A DNA stretch of 25,421 nucleotides, from the NCBI GenBank assembly GCA_002343485.1, contig DDST01000164.1, forward strand, positions 5,332 through 30,752, read 5' to 3'. The stretch is from Proteobacteria bacterium UBA2383 (GTDB lineage Bacteria > Pseudomonadota > Gammaproteobacteria > Competibacterales > Competibacteraceae). This document shows positions 7,832-16,006 of the stretch, piece by piece (positions within the stretch are counted from its first letter, which is position 1; every line of letters begins with the position of its first letter). The translations under genes were made by a program, and so were the position numbers. The notes under the pieces were generated by a model. It did no database searches. It had not been told where the DNA came from and was given only the letters and a program-made list of their open reading frames with translations.

Positions 7832-9908
7832 CTGCGGCCTTTTGCAGAAGATAGGTCATTACCGGTGGAAACAAGGGTAACGTGACCGCCTCCCCCAGTT
7901 TTCTGAATCCGGCCCAGATCACTTCCCGGCCATCCGGGCGGATCTCTACAGGCACGTCCAGAAGCACCTCATACAAATGAATATGATCCTCCTTAAATTC
8001 ACTATGGTTCACTGTTGAGAAACTCTTGTGTAAATCGCCCTGCTTCAAATCCAGCCCAACCTCTTCCCGCAACTCCCGCCGGGCCGCTTCCATCGGATCT
8101 TCGCCTGTCTTAATCTTGCCGCAAGGCAACGTGTAATAAGATTTATAGCTATTTAAAATCAGCAACACCCGATCGCCTTGCCAAACCGCGACATAAGCGC
8201 CTTCTACTCGAGGCCGGATGAAAAAATTGACAGCCATTTCCGCCCGGTAGGCGGCAAAATACAAAACTTGCAGGAGACGATCCAACCGCGAACCGGGCAC
8301 GCTGTAGTCATGATGGGATCCTGGCTCGCTGTTTTCACTATGGCGTGCGGCAATTAAACCCAAAGCCTTTCCTCGATCAGGCGCATGACGGAACAGACTG
8401 ATCAGCCGGGTGATTTCCAAAAGTTGCTGTACAGAGGGCTGCATGCCGCAGAGAACCAATTCCCGCTCGCGGCCATTGAAGCGGCGCTGAAGATGGAAGA
8501 ACAGCCGCAGGCCGGTGCTATCGACAAATTGCAAGTCCGAGATATCCAGAACACAATCGCCATCGCCCAAGGACAAAGCCAATGCATTAAAATCCAGACC
8601 GGCGACCCGGTCCGCGTCCAAACGGCCACGCAGGCAGACGATGACGGCGTCGGCTACCGGTTCAGCAAACTGCACCAATCCATCCGTTGTAGAGCGAACA
8701 TCAACCCGGCCGGGAGTTAACGGACTACCCAAGGTCTCGGCGAACAAATCCCAGGTACGGGTCATTTTCAATAGGCTAGCGGCGGGGGTCTCTTCCAGAC
8801 CTATCGACCGGATTGAACGCTTGGCATTTTGTGCTGACTTCCACAGCCGGACCAGATAACCAAGGGCGGTGGAGTCAATGAAGCGCGCAGTGGTGAAATC
8901 CACAACCAGGCCACTGGAACCCGCCGTGGAGATTATGTTTAACGCACCTTGAGCTTGCACCCAAGCAGCATCCGCCTGCTCCGGCAGGACTAGAAAAGTC
9001 TCTAACCCTGGTCTTCCTTGCAGGGGAGGGGTGGGGTTGGGCGTGTGAATGGTTGCAACCGCTGTGGGCTGACCGGCCGGATGCAACCACCGCTGCCATC
9101 GATAGTACAGCACCAGAGGAATCCCCATCACCGCCAGCTTCATCAATCCAACTGCATAGCGTTTCCACAGCCGCTTCGGATCCTGGGCAATCCGGTACAT
9201 CCATTCCAGACCGCTGCGCTGCATCCAAACGGGCGCCCGCGACACACGGCCCACGATGAATTCAAACGTACCGCCAACGCCGATGCTCACGCCGGCCTTG
9301 AGCCGGTGGCGGTTACGATGGAACCAGACTTCCTGCTTCGGATTACCGAACCCCATCAACAGCACGTCAGGTTCGACCCGATTGATCCGCTCGACGATTT
9401 CAGCATCATCGATTTCAGCATCCAGCATGGCTTCACCCTCGGTATGCACAAAGGGTGAATAAACCCCAACGATTTGTAAGCCGGGATTTTGTTGTTGCAA
9501 CTTATCCGCTGCTTGCTGGCCGATATCGCCGCACCCGCCGAGCAAGAACAGACGATGTCCGCTCTGTGCCATGGCTCTGGCCAGGGCTGGAGCGAGATCG
9601 GCGCCAGTCACCCGGCCCTTGAGCGGCGTCCCCAGCATCCGGGCCAACCACACCACCGGCATTCCATCGGCTGTGACCAAATCAGCACGGCGCAGAATTT
9701 CCAGGAGTTCCGGGTGACGCGGCGCAGCATTCGGCATCCAGCCCAACGCATTCGTCAAAAAATCCACATTGACTGTAGCAATCTGACGCGGACGGCCATC
9801 CCGCCGCCAGGCATCGGCTAATCCTAGCGTTTGCTGGACTGCCAATTCCAGGGTTAAATCATCGATTGGAATCCCCAGCACCAAGGTCACAGTGTTTAAC
9901 GGATTCAT
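7815..9908 (-). CDS. four-domain fusion: WecG/TagA glycosyltransferase-STAS-STAS-Nudix hydrolase
   Basis: 697 residues. The first ~250 are a complete WecG/TagA/CpsF glycosyltransferase: IATVNVDFL, VTADGMPVVW with the catalytic-type Asp81, LFLLGG, VLLMGFGNPKQEVWFHRN and the C-terminal segment GLEWMYRIAQDPKRLWKR. These enzymes add ManNAc-type sugars to lipid-linked intermediates. A hydrophobic segment (about 254-270) and a Pro-rich linker (about 278-300) follow. STAS 1 (about 302-392) has FIDSTALGYL with Ser346; STAS 2 (about 405-510) has FVDSTGLRLF with Ser464. The Nudix domain (about 566-695) matches the box G-x5-E-x7-RE-L-x-EE-x-GL exactly from Gly597 to Leu619, so it should hydrolyse a nucleoside-diphosphate compound. 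The frame is open throughout, with no sign of assembly error. It sits between the sulfotransferase and the partner-switch genes, so its STAS serines are plausible substrates of the encoded kinase and phosphatase (inference). Confidence 0.9.
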   Translation of the reverse strand: MNPLNTVTLVLGIPIDDLTLELAVQQTLGLADAWRRDGRPRQIATVNVDFLTNALGWMPNAAPRHPELLEILRRADLVTADGMPVVWLARMLGTPLKGRVTGADLAPALARAMAQSGHRLFLLGGCGDIGQQAADKLQQQNPGLQIVGVYSPFVHTEGEAMLDAEIDDAEIVERINRVEPDVLLMGFGNPKQEVWFHRNRHRLKAGVSIGVGGTFEFIVGRVSRAPVWMQRSGLEWMYRIAQDPKRLWKRYAVGLMKLAVMGIPLVLYYRWQRWLHPAGQPTAVATIHTPNPTPPLQGRPGLETFLVLPEQADAAWVQAQGALNIISTAGSSGLVVDFTTARFIDSTALGYLVRLWKSAQNAKRSIRSIGLEETPAASLLKMTRTWDLFAETLGSPLTPGRVDVRSTTDGLVQFAEPVADAVIVCLRGRLDADRVAGLDFNALALSLGDGDCVLDISDLQFVDSTGLRLFFHLQRRFNGRERELVLCGMQPSVQQLLEITRLISLFRHAPDRGKALGLIAARHSENSEPGSHHDYSVPGSRLDRLLQVLYFAAYRAEMAVNFFIRPRVEGAYVAVWQGDRVLLILNSYKSYYTLPCGKIKTGEDPMEAARRELREEVGLDLKQGDLHKSFSTVNHSEFKEDHIHLYEVLLDVPVEIRPDGREVIWAGFRKLGEAVTLPLFPPVMTYLLQKAADAPGR
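8975..9062 (-). other. C-rich, Pro-coding linker DNA within the fusion gene
   Basis: The stretch encoding the linker between glycosyltransferase and STAS 1 is unusually C-rich on the coding strand around 9018-9040 (ACGCCCAACCCCACCCCTCC). It resembles C-rich intergenic repeats of some proteobacteria. It may mark the junction where formerly separate genes were joined. The resemblance is by eye only. Confidence 0.25.
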
Positions 9909-9920
9909 GGCACGGTCTTC

Positions 9921-10865
9921 TCAGAGAAAATCGCGCCAGGGTGCTGGTTTGCCCGCGAGTTTCTCGACCTGACGCACATCATCGCGGAAATGCGCCGCCA
10001 GCCGCTGGCGAACCTCAGAGGTTGGAACGAGCACATCAGCGTCCTTGATCTGCCGCACATTGAACTGATCATACCAGTAGTTGATGATCCCCCGGGTGCG
10101 TGGCGGAACCCGATCCCAAACCAGACGGAACAACCGATGACGTTTCACTTGCTCCTTCCAGGCGGCAGGAATGATCTGTTGCCCTCCGCCCTTGTGATAG
10201 ACCTTGCCGAGATTGGGTGGCTGAAAATCCGGATCCAGCCCCAAAAAGGTCATGACCGAGGCGATAGCGATCTGAGGTTCGCGCTGCATGTCTTCCATAT
10301 ACAGCACCAGCAACTGTTCTCTGGGGAAATATTGCAGGAACCGGTTAAGCGCCCGTGCATACTCGCTCCATACCAGATAAAAGCGGGTAACCTCTGCATT
10401 CGCCTGCATGTAGCCCTCGGCATAATCTGGCGGAATCGCCTCGCGGTCGCGCGCCAATTCATCCGGTTGCAGCAAGTCCTCCATCGCCTGATCAAAAGAG
10501 CGTGACTCCATATTACGCCGCTGCGACATCGTAAAATGTGAAAAGGCCCGGTCAATGGGATTACGCAACAAGGCAATCAAACCGATGTCCGGGTTAGCCT
10601 GCGCCATGCGCTTCGGGGTCCGGGGATCGGTCATATATTGAGGACTGGCCGTACCCCATCGCTTTTCCTGCGCCGCATCCTTGAAGTACGTTTCAACCAG
10701 GGCTGACCAGCCAGCCTCGTACAGATCATCCCGGCTAAAAAAGGGCAACTCCTTCTCTGGCGGCATATAAATACACGGATGCTTCTCCAGATACCGGAAC
10801 ATCGAAGTCGTGCCGGATTTCTGTGCGCCGATAATTGCAAAATCAAGGGGTTTTGGAATCATCAT
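9921..10865 (-). CDS. PAPS-dependent sulfotransferase
   Basis: A 314-residue cytosolic sulfotransferase, the usual length for bacterial carbohydrate sulfotransferases. The 5'-phosphosulfate loop is at residues 12-20 (IGAQKSGTTSMFRYL, Lys16), followed by the KELPFFS segment typical of NodH/heparan-type enzymes. The 3'-phosphate site is RNPIDRAFSH (Arg101, Ser109). The C-terminal part has YHKGGGQ and the DDVRQVEKLAG segment common at the end of the family. It should move sulfate from PAPS to a sugar hydroxyl. It lies between the flippase (stop 1 bp before its start region) and the glycosyltransferase fusion (12-bp gap), so the likely substrate is a lipid-linked polysaccharide unit. AAGG lies 8 nt before the ATG. 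PAPS-making genes are not in the window. Confidence 0.9.
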   Translation of the reverse strand: MMIPKPLDFAIIGAQKSGTTSMFRYLEKHPCIYMPPEKELPFFSRDDLYEAGWSALVETYFKDAAQEKRWGTASPQYMTDPRTPKRMAQANPDIGLIALLRNPIDRAFSHFTMSQRRNMESRSFDQAMEDLLQPDELARDREAIPPDYAEGYMQANAEVTRFYLVWSEYARALNRFLQYFPREQLLVLYMEDMQREPQIAIASVMTFLGLDPDFQPPNLGKVYHKGGGQQIIPAAWKEQVKRHRLFRLVWDRVPPRTRGIINYWYDQFNVRQIKDADVLVPTSEVRQRLAAHFRDDVRQVEKLAGKPAPWRDFL

Positions 10866-10866
10866 T

Positions 10867-12177
10867 CTATGTGCCTTGTGATGAGGCCGATGTTTCCAAC
10901 CGGCGCAGGTGCTGCAACGAAAACATCAGGGATAACAAGTTCTTCAACATCAGCCCGGCGCTATAAGCCAACGTCACACCCAAGACGCCTGCAACCGGGC
11001 CCGTTATCATCATGCAAACCAGCATAACCCCGCCGGTTCCCAGCAGAATAGCGAACTCAGTTCGTTCCTGATGCATCATATTCAACAGATAACCCACCAA
11101 ACCGGTGGCAGCGTTGACCAGTTGCCCCAGCGCGAGAATCCATAGCAATGGCTTGGCCTCCTGGAATTCTTCCCCGAACAGGCTCAACACCGGACCAGCC
11201 AACAGGGTAAACGCCAGGAGGAAGGGGGCGAAGAGCAGCAGCGAAAACTGCTGGCTTCGTTTCAAAAGATCGCGGAGCCGCGCTGCATTCTTCAGTGCGT
11301 AAGCGGCGGCGAACTGCGGTCCAAAAATCGCGGCCAGTGTGACCAGAATCACCGTCACTAGATTCATAAGGCGAAAAGCGACGCCAAATTGCCCCAATTC
11401 CTCCACTGTTGCGAACTGGGGCAATAACAGGATAGGCAGATTGACATAAGCCACATTAAGCAATGCACCACCCCACAAGGGCCACAGTGCCGGAGAATAT
11501 GCTGGGAAGGACTCGCCGGGAACTCCACCTAGCCCCCGGCACAGTGATCGCCACAGCGCCGCCGCCAATGCAAAGGCCAATCCGGTTGCCATAACATGCA
11601 GCCAGAGCAAGCTTTCGCCGTCCAGGCAATCGTGCAAAATCAGCACTGGCAGGAGCAGTAGGATGACCAGTGGAATAGCCGCTGATTCAACAAACAGGCC
11701 GCGTTGCGTTGCGCCAATCGCTTTCAACGTTTCCGTCAAAATACGCAACCCAACAAACAGCCACGCGCTGACTGCCGCCATTTGAAAAGCCGACGCAAGA
11801 TTTACATCCCCGGCTATCCAGCGCGCCATTGACCCGGCAGCCCACCAAGGTAATAGCAGAATCACTGCTCCAACGGATAGAACCAGTCCCAGTGCTTGCC
11901 GCACGAAAGATCCTGCTGCGTTCCCCTGCCCGCGCGCCTTAAGAGCAGCCACAGTGCGCAGCGCATAAACCGGCATGCCCATGCTGACCAGATCGGCGAA
12001 TAGCACCATCCAGGTCACATACAAGGTGTAGAGTCCCATGCCTTCCGCACCCAACAGCCGGGCAACGGCGACGCTCATGGCGATCTGTAAGCCCAGCCCC
12101 CCGCCCCGAACCATCAGTGCGGGCAGGGTGTTGCCAAGCTTGCGCCGCAAGGGTGCCATGTCCGGATATATTCTCAA
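10867..12177 (-). CDS. Wzx-like polysaccharide flippase (MOP superfamily)
   Basis: A 436-residue integral membrane protein with about 12 hydrophobic helices across its whole length. It opens with an amphipathic N-terminus ahead of GGGLGLQIAMSVAVARLLGAEGMGLYTLYVTW, a characteristic first-helix pattern of the O-antigen/teichoic-acid flippase family. It should move lipid-linked sugar units across the inner membrane. The gene directly follows the Wzz-like gene (TGA then TTG with no gap) and is followed by the sulfotransferase 1 bp later. The start is uncertain: TTG at 12177 has GAAGAG about 9 nt before it and is coupled to the preceding stop, while ATG at 12159 lacks a clear ribosome site but would remove six residues that add nothing to the fold. 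The sugar substrate cannot be deduced. Confidence 0.85.
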   Translation of the reverse strand: MRIYPDMAPLRRKLGNTLPALMVRGGGLGLQIAMSVAVARLLGAEGMGLYTLYVTWMVLFADLVSMGMPVYALRTVAALKARGQGNAAGSFVRQALGLVLSVGAVILLLPWWAAGSMARWIAGDVNLASAFQMAAVSAWLFVGLRILTETLKAIGATQRGLFVESAAIPLVILLLLPVLILHDCLDGESLLWLHVMATGLAFALAAALWRSLCRGLGGVPGESFPAYSPALWPLWGGALLNVAYVNLPILLLPQFATVEELGQFGVAFRLMNLVTVILVTLAAIFGPQFAAAYALKNAARLRDLLKRSQQFSLLLFAPFLLAFTLLAGPVLSLFGEEFQEAKPLLWILALGQLVNAATGLVGYLLNMMHQERTEFAILLGTGGVMLVCMMITGPVAGVLGVTLAYSAGLMLKNLLSLMFSLQHLRRLETSASSQGT

Positions 12178-13131
12178 TCAAGCAAGCTCTTCAGTGCGCG
12201 CCCGATAGGCTTGCATGGCGTAGCGAATCTTGCGCACCAGCACACTGCCAATCGCTGTGCCGAGGCCCAGGCCAAAACCGGCGAAAAAGCCGAATGCGGC
12301 CATCCTTCTCTTGGAAGGACTGTAGGGATAATCAGCCGGAACAGCATCATCCAATACCTCCAACACGAAATTTTCGCGTGACTGGGCCAGCATCTCGACT
12401 GCGGTTTCTGCCTCGATCATGCGGTAAATCGATTTCTCCACTTCCACGACTGACGTTTTACGGAGCTGTTGCATGAGAAAATCCCGTTTGCGCCGGCTTT
12501 CCTGGATCGCTCTATCACGCATGAAGTCATTAAATGATTTGATATAGGCATTAGCCCATTCGGCAGCCACGCGGGCATCCCGCCAATAAATATACAATCG
12601 AATCAAGTCATTCTCTGGATTGTGAACCACAGAGCGGATATTTTCGTTGAAAATCTTATAGGCTTCGCTCAAATCCGGTTTATACCCATCAATCCACTCC
12701 TGCTTCCTTTCATCCCATTGCTGAGCAAACAAGCGTGGTAATACATCATGTGTCAAAATAAAATGATTAGTAAATACCCGGCTGCGCATTTGCGCCATAA
12801 TAATGTGCCGGTAGTTTTCGCTGACCGGATTCATGACGAAACCATGTTCCATCAAGGTCAATACCTCAGGCGCCCGCCGGTTATCCGGCGCTACCCCGCC
12901 GGGATTTTCCGGTTCGCGCAGCGCTAATTGAACAGAAGATTCATAACGATGCGGCAGGATCTTGGCAAGGCCGAAGCCGGCGCCCCCGCAAACGAACGCA
13001 AACAGTAAGATCCAGTATTTGTTGCGAAACACCGCAACCAGATACTCGATCAGATCGATTTCCTCCTCTAACCCATAGGGCAGAGGCGCGCTTGCCGGAT
13101 CAATCTTCTGCAATTCGTTACTAGGATTCAT
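12178..13131 (-). CDS. Wzz-like polysaccharide chain-length / co-polymerase protein
   Basis: From the ATG at 13131 this is 317 residues. A Wzz domain begins at EEIDLIEYLVAVFRNKYW and runs into the first membrane helix (ILLFAFVCGGAGFGLAKIL). A periplasmic helical region of about 215 residues with a RDRAIQESRRKRDFL coiled segment follows. The second helix (AAFGFFAGFGLGLGTAIGSV) is preceded by the Pro motif PYSPSKRR. A short basic cytosolic tail follows, with no Walker kinase, so this is a chain-length regulator and not a tyrosine-kinase (Wzc) type. An upstream in-frame TTG at 13155 would overlap the export gene by 17 nt; ATG 13131 places the start 7 bp after that stop with AAAAGG just before it. 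It partners the SLBB export protein to join inner-membrane assembly to outer-membrane export. Confidence 0.87.
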   Translation of the reverse strand: MNPSNELQKIDPASAPLPYGLEEEIDLIEYLVAVFRNKYWILLFAFVCGGAGFGLAKILPHRYESSVQLALREPENPGGVAPDNRRAPEVLTLMEHGFVMNPVSENYRHIIMAQMRSRVFTNHFILTHDVLPRLFAQQWDERKQEWIDGYKPDLSEAYKIFNENIRSVVHNPENDLIRLYIYWRDARVAAEWANAYIKSFNDFMRDRAIQESRRKRDFLMQQLRKTSVVEVEKSIYRMIEAETAVEMLAQSRENFVLEVLDDAVPADYPYSPSKRRMAAFGFFAGFGLGLGTAIGSVLVRKIRYAMQAYRARTEELA

Positions 13132-13138
13132 GCCCTTT

Positions 13139-16006
13139 TCACTTGAACACCCCAACGCTATCCAAACTGGCTGCAGTGATACCCAAATGGTAGAGTATTT
13201 TGGTCCAGGATTGGGCGAATTCCAGCCGATTCATCCGATCTACATTTAGCGGCACATAAATGGTTGCCCCCGGTGTAATCGCAACGTCGCCGGCGCGGTT
13301 TTTCCAATCACCGCCGCGCACAGAGACAATTTCGCCATTGGCCTGCACGACGAAAATGTGATCCTCGCGGGCCAGGACAGTCGTGCCGCCGCTGAGTGCC
13401 ACATAGTCGGCACTATTGAGAGACTTCCGGTAAAGGTGGGATGAGGGATAATACACTTCGCCGACCACCGTGACCTCATCTAGCAGGGGAGGAATGGACA
13501 GCTTGTCACCATCCTGTAACACGATATTGGCCTCAGCATCGCACTCCATGGCACGCTTCAAGTCGATGACCATCCGGCCCATTGCTTCGGCCTTCTTCAG
13601 CTGATTAATGACTTTGATCAATTCCTGCCGGCGCTCCCCGGCAGGTGTCTTGTCAGCATTATCCACTCCATGGGAAAGGGACAGGTTGACCAGCAGATCA
13701 TCGAGATTACCCTGAATACGGTCCAGCGCCTGTTGTTGCTGTTGACGCACCCGGTCGCGAATAAAGACGCTACCGAAAGGGTAAGCGCCACCTGTAAGGC
13801 CGCCGGCGCGTTGGATGACCTGGCACAAGGTATCCCCTTGCTGAATCGGATACTCCCCAGGAAAACGCACCTCGCCGCGCAGGGTAACACTCGCTTTTTC
13901 CCGCCAATTCGGTTTGCGATGAAGCACCAATTCATCATGCGGTTGCAAAATCAGGCCTCCGCTTTCATCGGCGATGACATCAGCTAGATCAATCTGCCGG
14001 TGATCGGCAACCCGGTACTCGCCTTCAAGCAACTCATAGCGAGTCAATTCCGCCGAAAGCCCATAAGCTTCCTCTAAAAGCCCACCGCCCGCACGAAGCA
14101 AACCGTCAACGCGCATTCCAGGTTCCAGAGGATAACGCCCAGGATGACGCACTTCGCCTCGCACGAAGATGACCGGCGCCGCCTGACCATAAGGGGTTTG
14201 TTGAACCATACGGTCCATGTCCTTGGTGATCAACCCGGTCCGTTCCCCTTCGTAAGCAAACAGATAAATCGTATCTTCCGGGAAAATCAGCAGATTATCG
14301 GTGGTATCAGGGGCTTGTCTGGCTCGATTCAGGCTAAAGGCAAGAAATTCCAGACGACCGTTGGTATGGCTCTGGCGGGCTACCAGGCCATAATCGGTAT
14401 CACTGCCTGGCAGCGCGCCTCCGGCCAGACCGAGGACATCCAGCAGCCGAACCCCGGCAGCCAGCGGCAGGGTTCCTGTATAGCGCGCATGGCCTTTGAC
14501 CTCAACCAGCATTGGCGGATAGCGGCCGGGTTCAGCCTGGGTGCGCAAATTGCGCGCTAGACCGGCCAAATGCTGCGCACGGGCTTCATTGAGGTCGAAC
14601 ACAATCACTTCATCCCGCGCCGCCAATAACGGATCACTGGGACCCCCAGGGTGACGGAAAATACTCTCGATATCCAGATAACGAACCTGAATACGCCGTG
14701 TCTTTGGATTTTCCCGGCGTAACAGACCGTAGGAAGTATCCGCATTAGGCCGGAGAATCCGTGAGGAAGGCAACAAATCTGAAACACGCATTCCTTTGCG
14801 AAACTGGAACCCCCCTGGACGCAGGACATGACCGCTGAGCAGCACCACGTCATCCATGGCGCGGGTTATCGGAAACACGCGAATGATATCGCCTTCCGCC
14901 ACTTGCAGAGACAAGCCTTTTACGGTGTTGAGCGGTGCGTCAACCAAAGTATACCGGTTGCCATCTTCGATACGTTCAATATGTGCGTCCGCTAGCGAAG
15001 CTGTAGGTAACAGACCACCCGCCAAAGTGATCACATCCTTCACTGTTGACTGATCGCGCAATTCGTAGATAGCCGGGCGCTGTATCTCGCCAGCGATCCC
15101 TACCGTCGGGCCGATGGAGGGAACAAAGATCACATCTCCATGCTGCAATTGCACATCTCCGGAGGTGTCGCCCTGAAGGAGGATATCGTACAGATCCAGG
15201 CTCGCGATCTTCTGTCCGGCGCGTTTGAGTTCAATGTTGCGCAAAGTACCGGTGCGTTTAACTCCACCGGTGCTCATCAGCGTATTGAGCAAGGTGGTCA
15301 ACCCGCTCACTGTATAGTCTCCAGGTTTGACGACGTCACCTACGACTAAGACGCGGATGGTGCGCAACGCGCCCAAGGTGGTGACTGCCTTAGCGCCGAC
15401 AATTTGTTGATCGAAGCGTTCGCGTAGCAACTCACTTGCTTCGTCAAAACGCATCCCGCCAACTTGCAGGGGACCCAATTCCGGAACCAGCAATCGTCCG
15501 TCGCGAGTCACCACCAACCGGTATTCGACGTTTAGCTTGCCATAAACCTGCACCACCAAAGTATCACCAGGACCGATGATGTAATCGGGGGGCACCGGAA
15601 GATCAGTTACTGGGGCAAAGGTAGTCGGGACTTCCTGAAACAGATCATAGCCAAACTGCTGCAATTCCGGCTGCACGACTTGTTTGCGAATTTTGTCCTC
15701 CAGCGTGATTGTATTTAGCGTCTCGGTCACGTTTTGTTCGATGGCGGATGGCTGCTCCTCGACGGGGCTAACTGGGGCTGGAATGACGGGCGCAATAACC
15801 GGCGCTTGGATGGGTTCATCCTCTCCAGAGGGTGCGGCCTTCATTTGCTGGATACGTTGTTGTTCGGAAAGTGATTCGAGGAGCGGCAGTTGCTGTGCAT
15901 GCGTCAGGTGAATGACTAACAACAATCCTGTTGCCATTAGCAGAATAAAGTAACGCTTGATCAAGCGGCCTGGGAAGCAAAAGGACGGCCATCTAAATAT
16001 GATCAT
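13139..16006 (-). CDS. polysaccharide export protein with seven SLBB domains (Wza-related)
   Basis: About 955 residues from the ATG at 16006. A signal peptide ends near THAQ; no lipobox Cys is present, unlike classical Wza. A Pro-rich spacer is followed by the Poly_export domain (IIGPGDTLVVQVYGKLNVEY onward, about 160-235 counted from an upstream start at 16063). SLBB repeats begin at about 238 (VLVVGDVVKPGDY), 320 (TVGIAGEIQRPAIY), 406 (VVLLSGHVLRPGGF), 519 (LVEVKGHARYTGTL), 631 (VIFVRGEVRHPGRY), 726 (VTLRGEVRFPGEY) and 864 (VTVVGEVYYPSSH). The C-terminus SWTKILYHLGITAASL resembles the closing helix of large SLBB export proteins. It should form a periplasmic/outer-membrane conduit. ATG 16006 is preferred because AGGGGGGG lies 10 nt upstream; the 16063 and 16033 starts lack sites. 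It opens the ten-gene operon. Confidence 0.88.
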   Translation of the reverse strand: MIIFRWPSFCFPGRLIKRYFILLMATGLLLVIHLTHAQQLPLLESLSEQQRIQQMKAAPSGEDEPIQAPVIAPVIPAPVSPVEEQPSAIEQNVTETLNTITLEDKIRKQVVQPELQQFGYDLFQEVPTTFAPVTDLPVPPDYIIGPGDTLVVQVYGKLNVEYRLVVTRDGRLLVPELGPLQVGGMRFDEASELLRERFDQQIVGAKAVTTLGALRTIRVLVVGDVVKPGDYTVSGLTTLLNTLMSTGGVKRTGTLRNIELKRAGQKIASLDLYDILLQGDTSGDVQLQHGDVIFVPSIGPTVGIAGEIQRPAIYELRDQSTVKDVITLAGGLLPTASLADAHIERIEDGNRYTLVDAPLNTVKGLSLQVAEGDIIRVFPITRAMDDVVLLSGHVLRPGGFQFRKGMRVSDLLPSSRILRPNADTSYGLLRRENPKTRRIQVRYLDIESIFRHPGGPSDPLLAARDEVIVFDLNEARAQHLAGLARNLRTQAEPGRYPPMLVEVKGHARYTGTLPLAAGVRLLDVLGLAGGALPGSDTDYGLVARQSHTNGRLEFLAFSLNRARQAPDTTDNLLIFPEDTIYLFAYEGERTGLITKDMDRMVQQTPYGQAAPVIFVRGEVRHPGRYPLEPGMRVDGLLRAGGGLLEEAYGLSAELTRYELLEGEYRVADHRQIDLADVIADESGGLILQPHDELVLHRKPNWREKASVTLRGEVRFPGEYPIQQGDTLCQVIQRAGGLTGGAYPFGSVFIRDRVRQQQQQALDRIQGNLDDLLVNLSLSHGVDNADKTPAGERRQELIKVINQLKKAEAMGRMVIDLKRAMECDAEANIVLQDGDKLSIPPLLDEVTVVGEVYYPSSHLYRKSLNSADYVALSGGTTVLAREDHIFVVQANGEIVSVRGGDWKNRAGDVAITPGATIYVPLNVDRMNRLEFAQSWTKILYHLGITAASLDSVGVFK

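Noticed and set aside
9990..10505. 171-codon plus-strand frame
   Set aside because: Antisense to the sulfotransferase, whose PAPS motifs are clear; the plus-strand translation has no domain features.
13729..13750. Short GTT/CTG-rich run coding for a poly-Gln stretch in the SLBB protein
   Set aside because: It is only five Gln codons (RQQQQQAL) in a coiled segment, too short to be called a repeat tract with likely phase variation.
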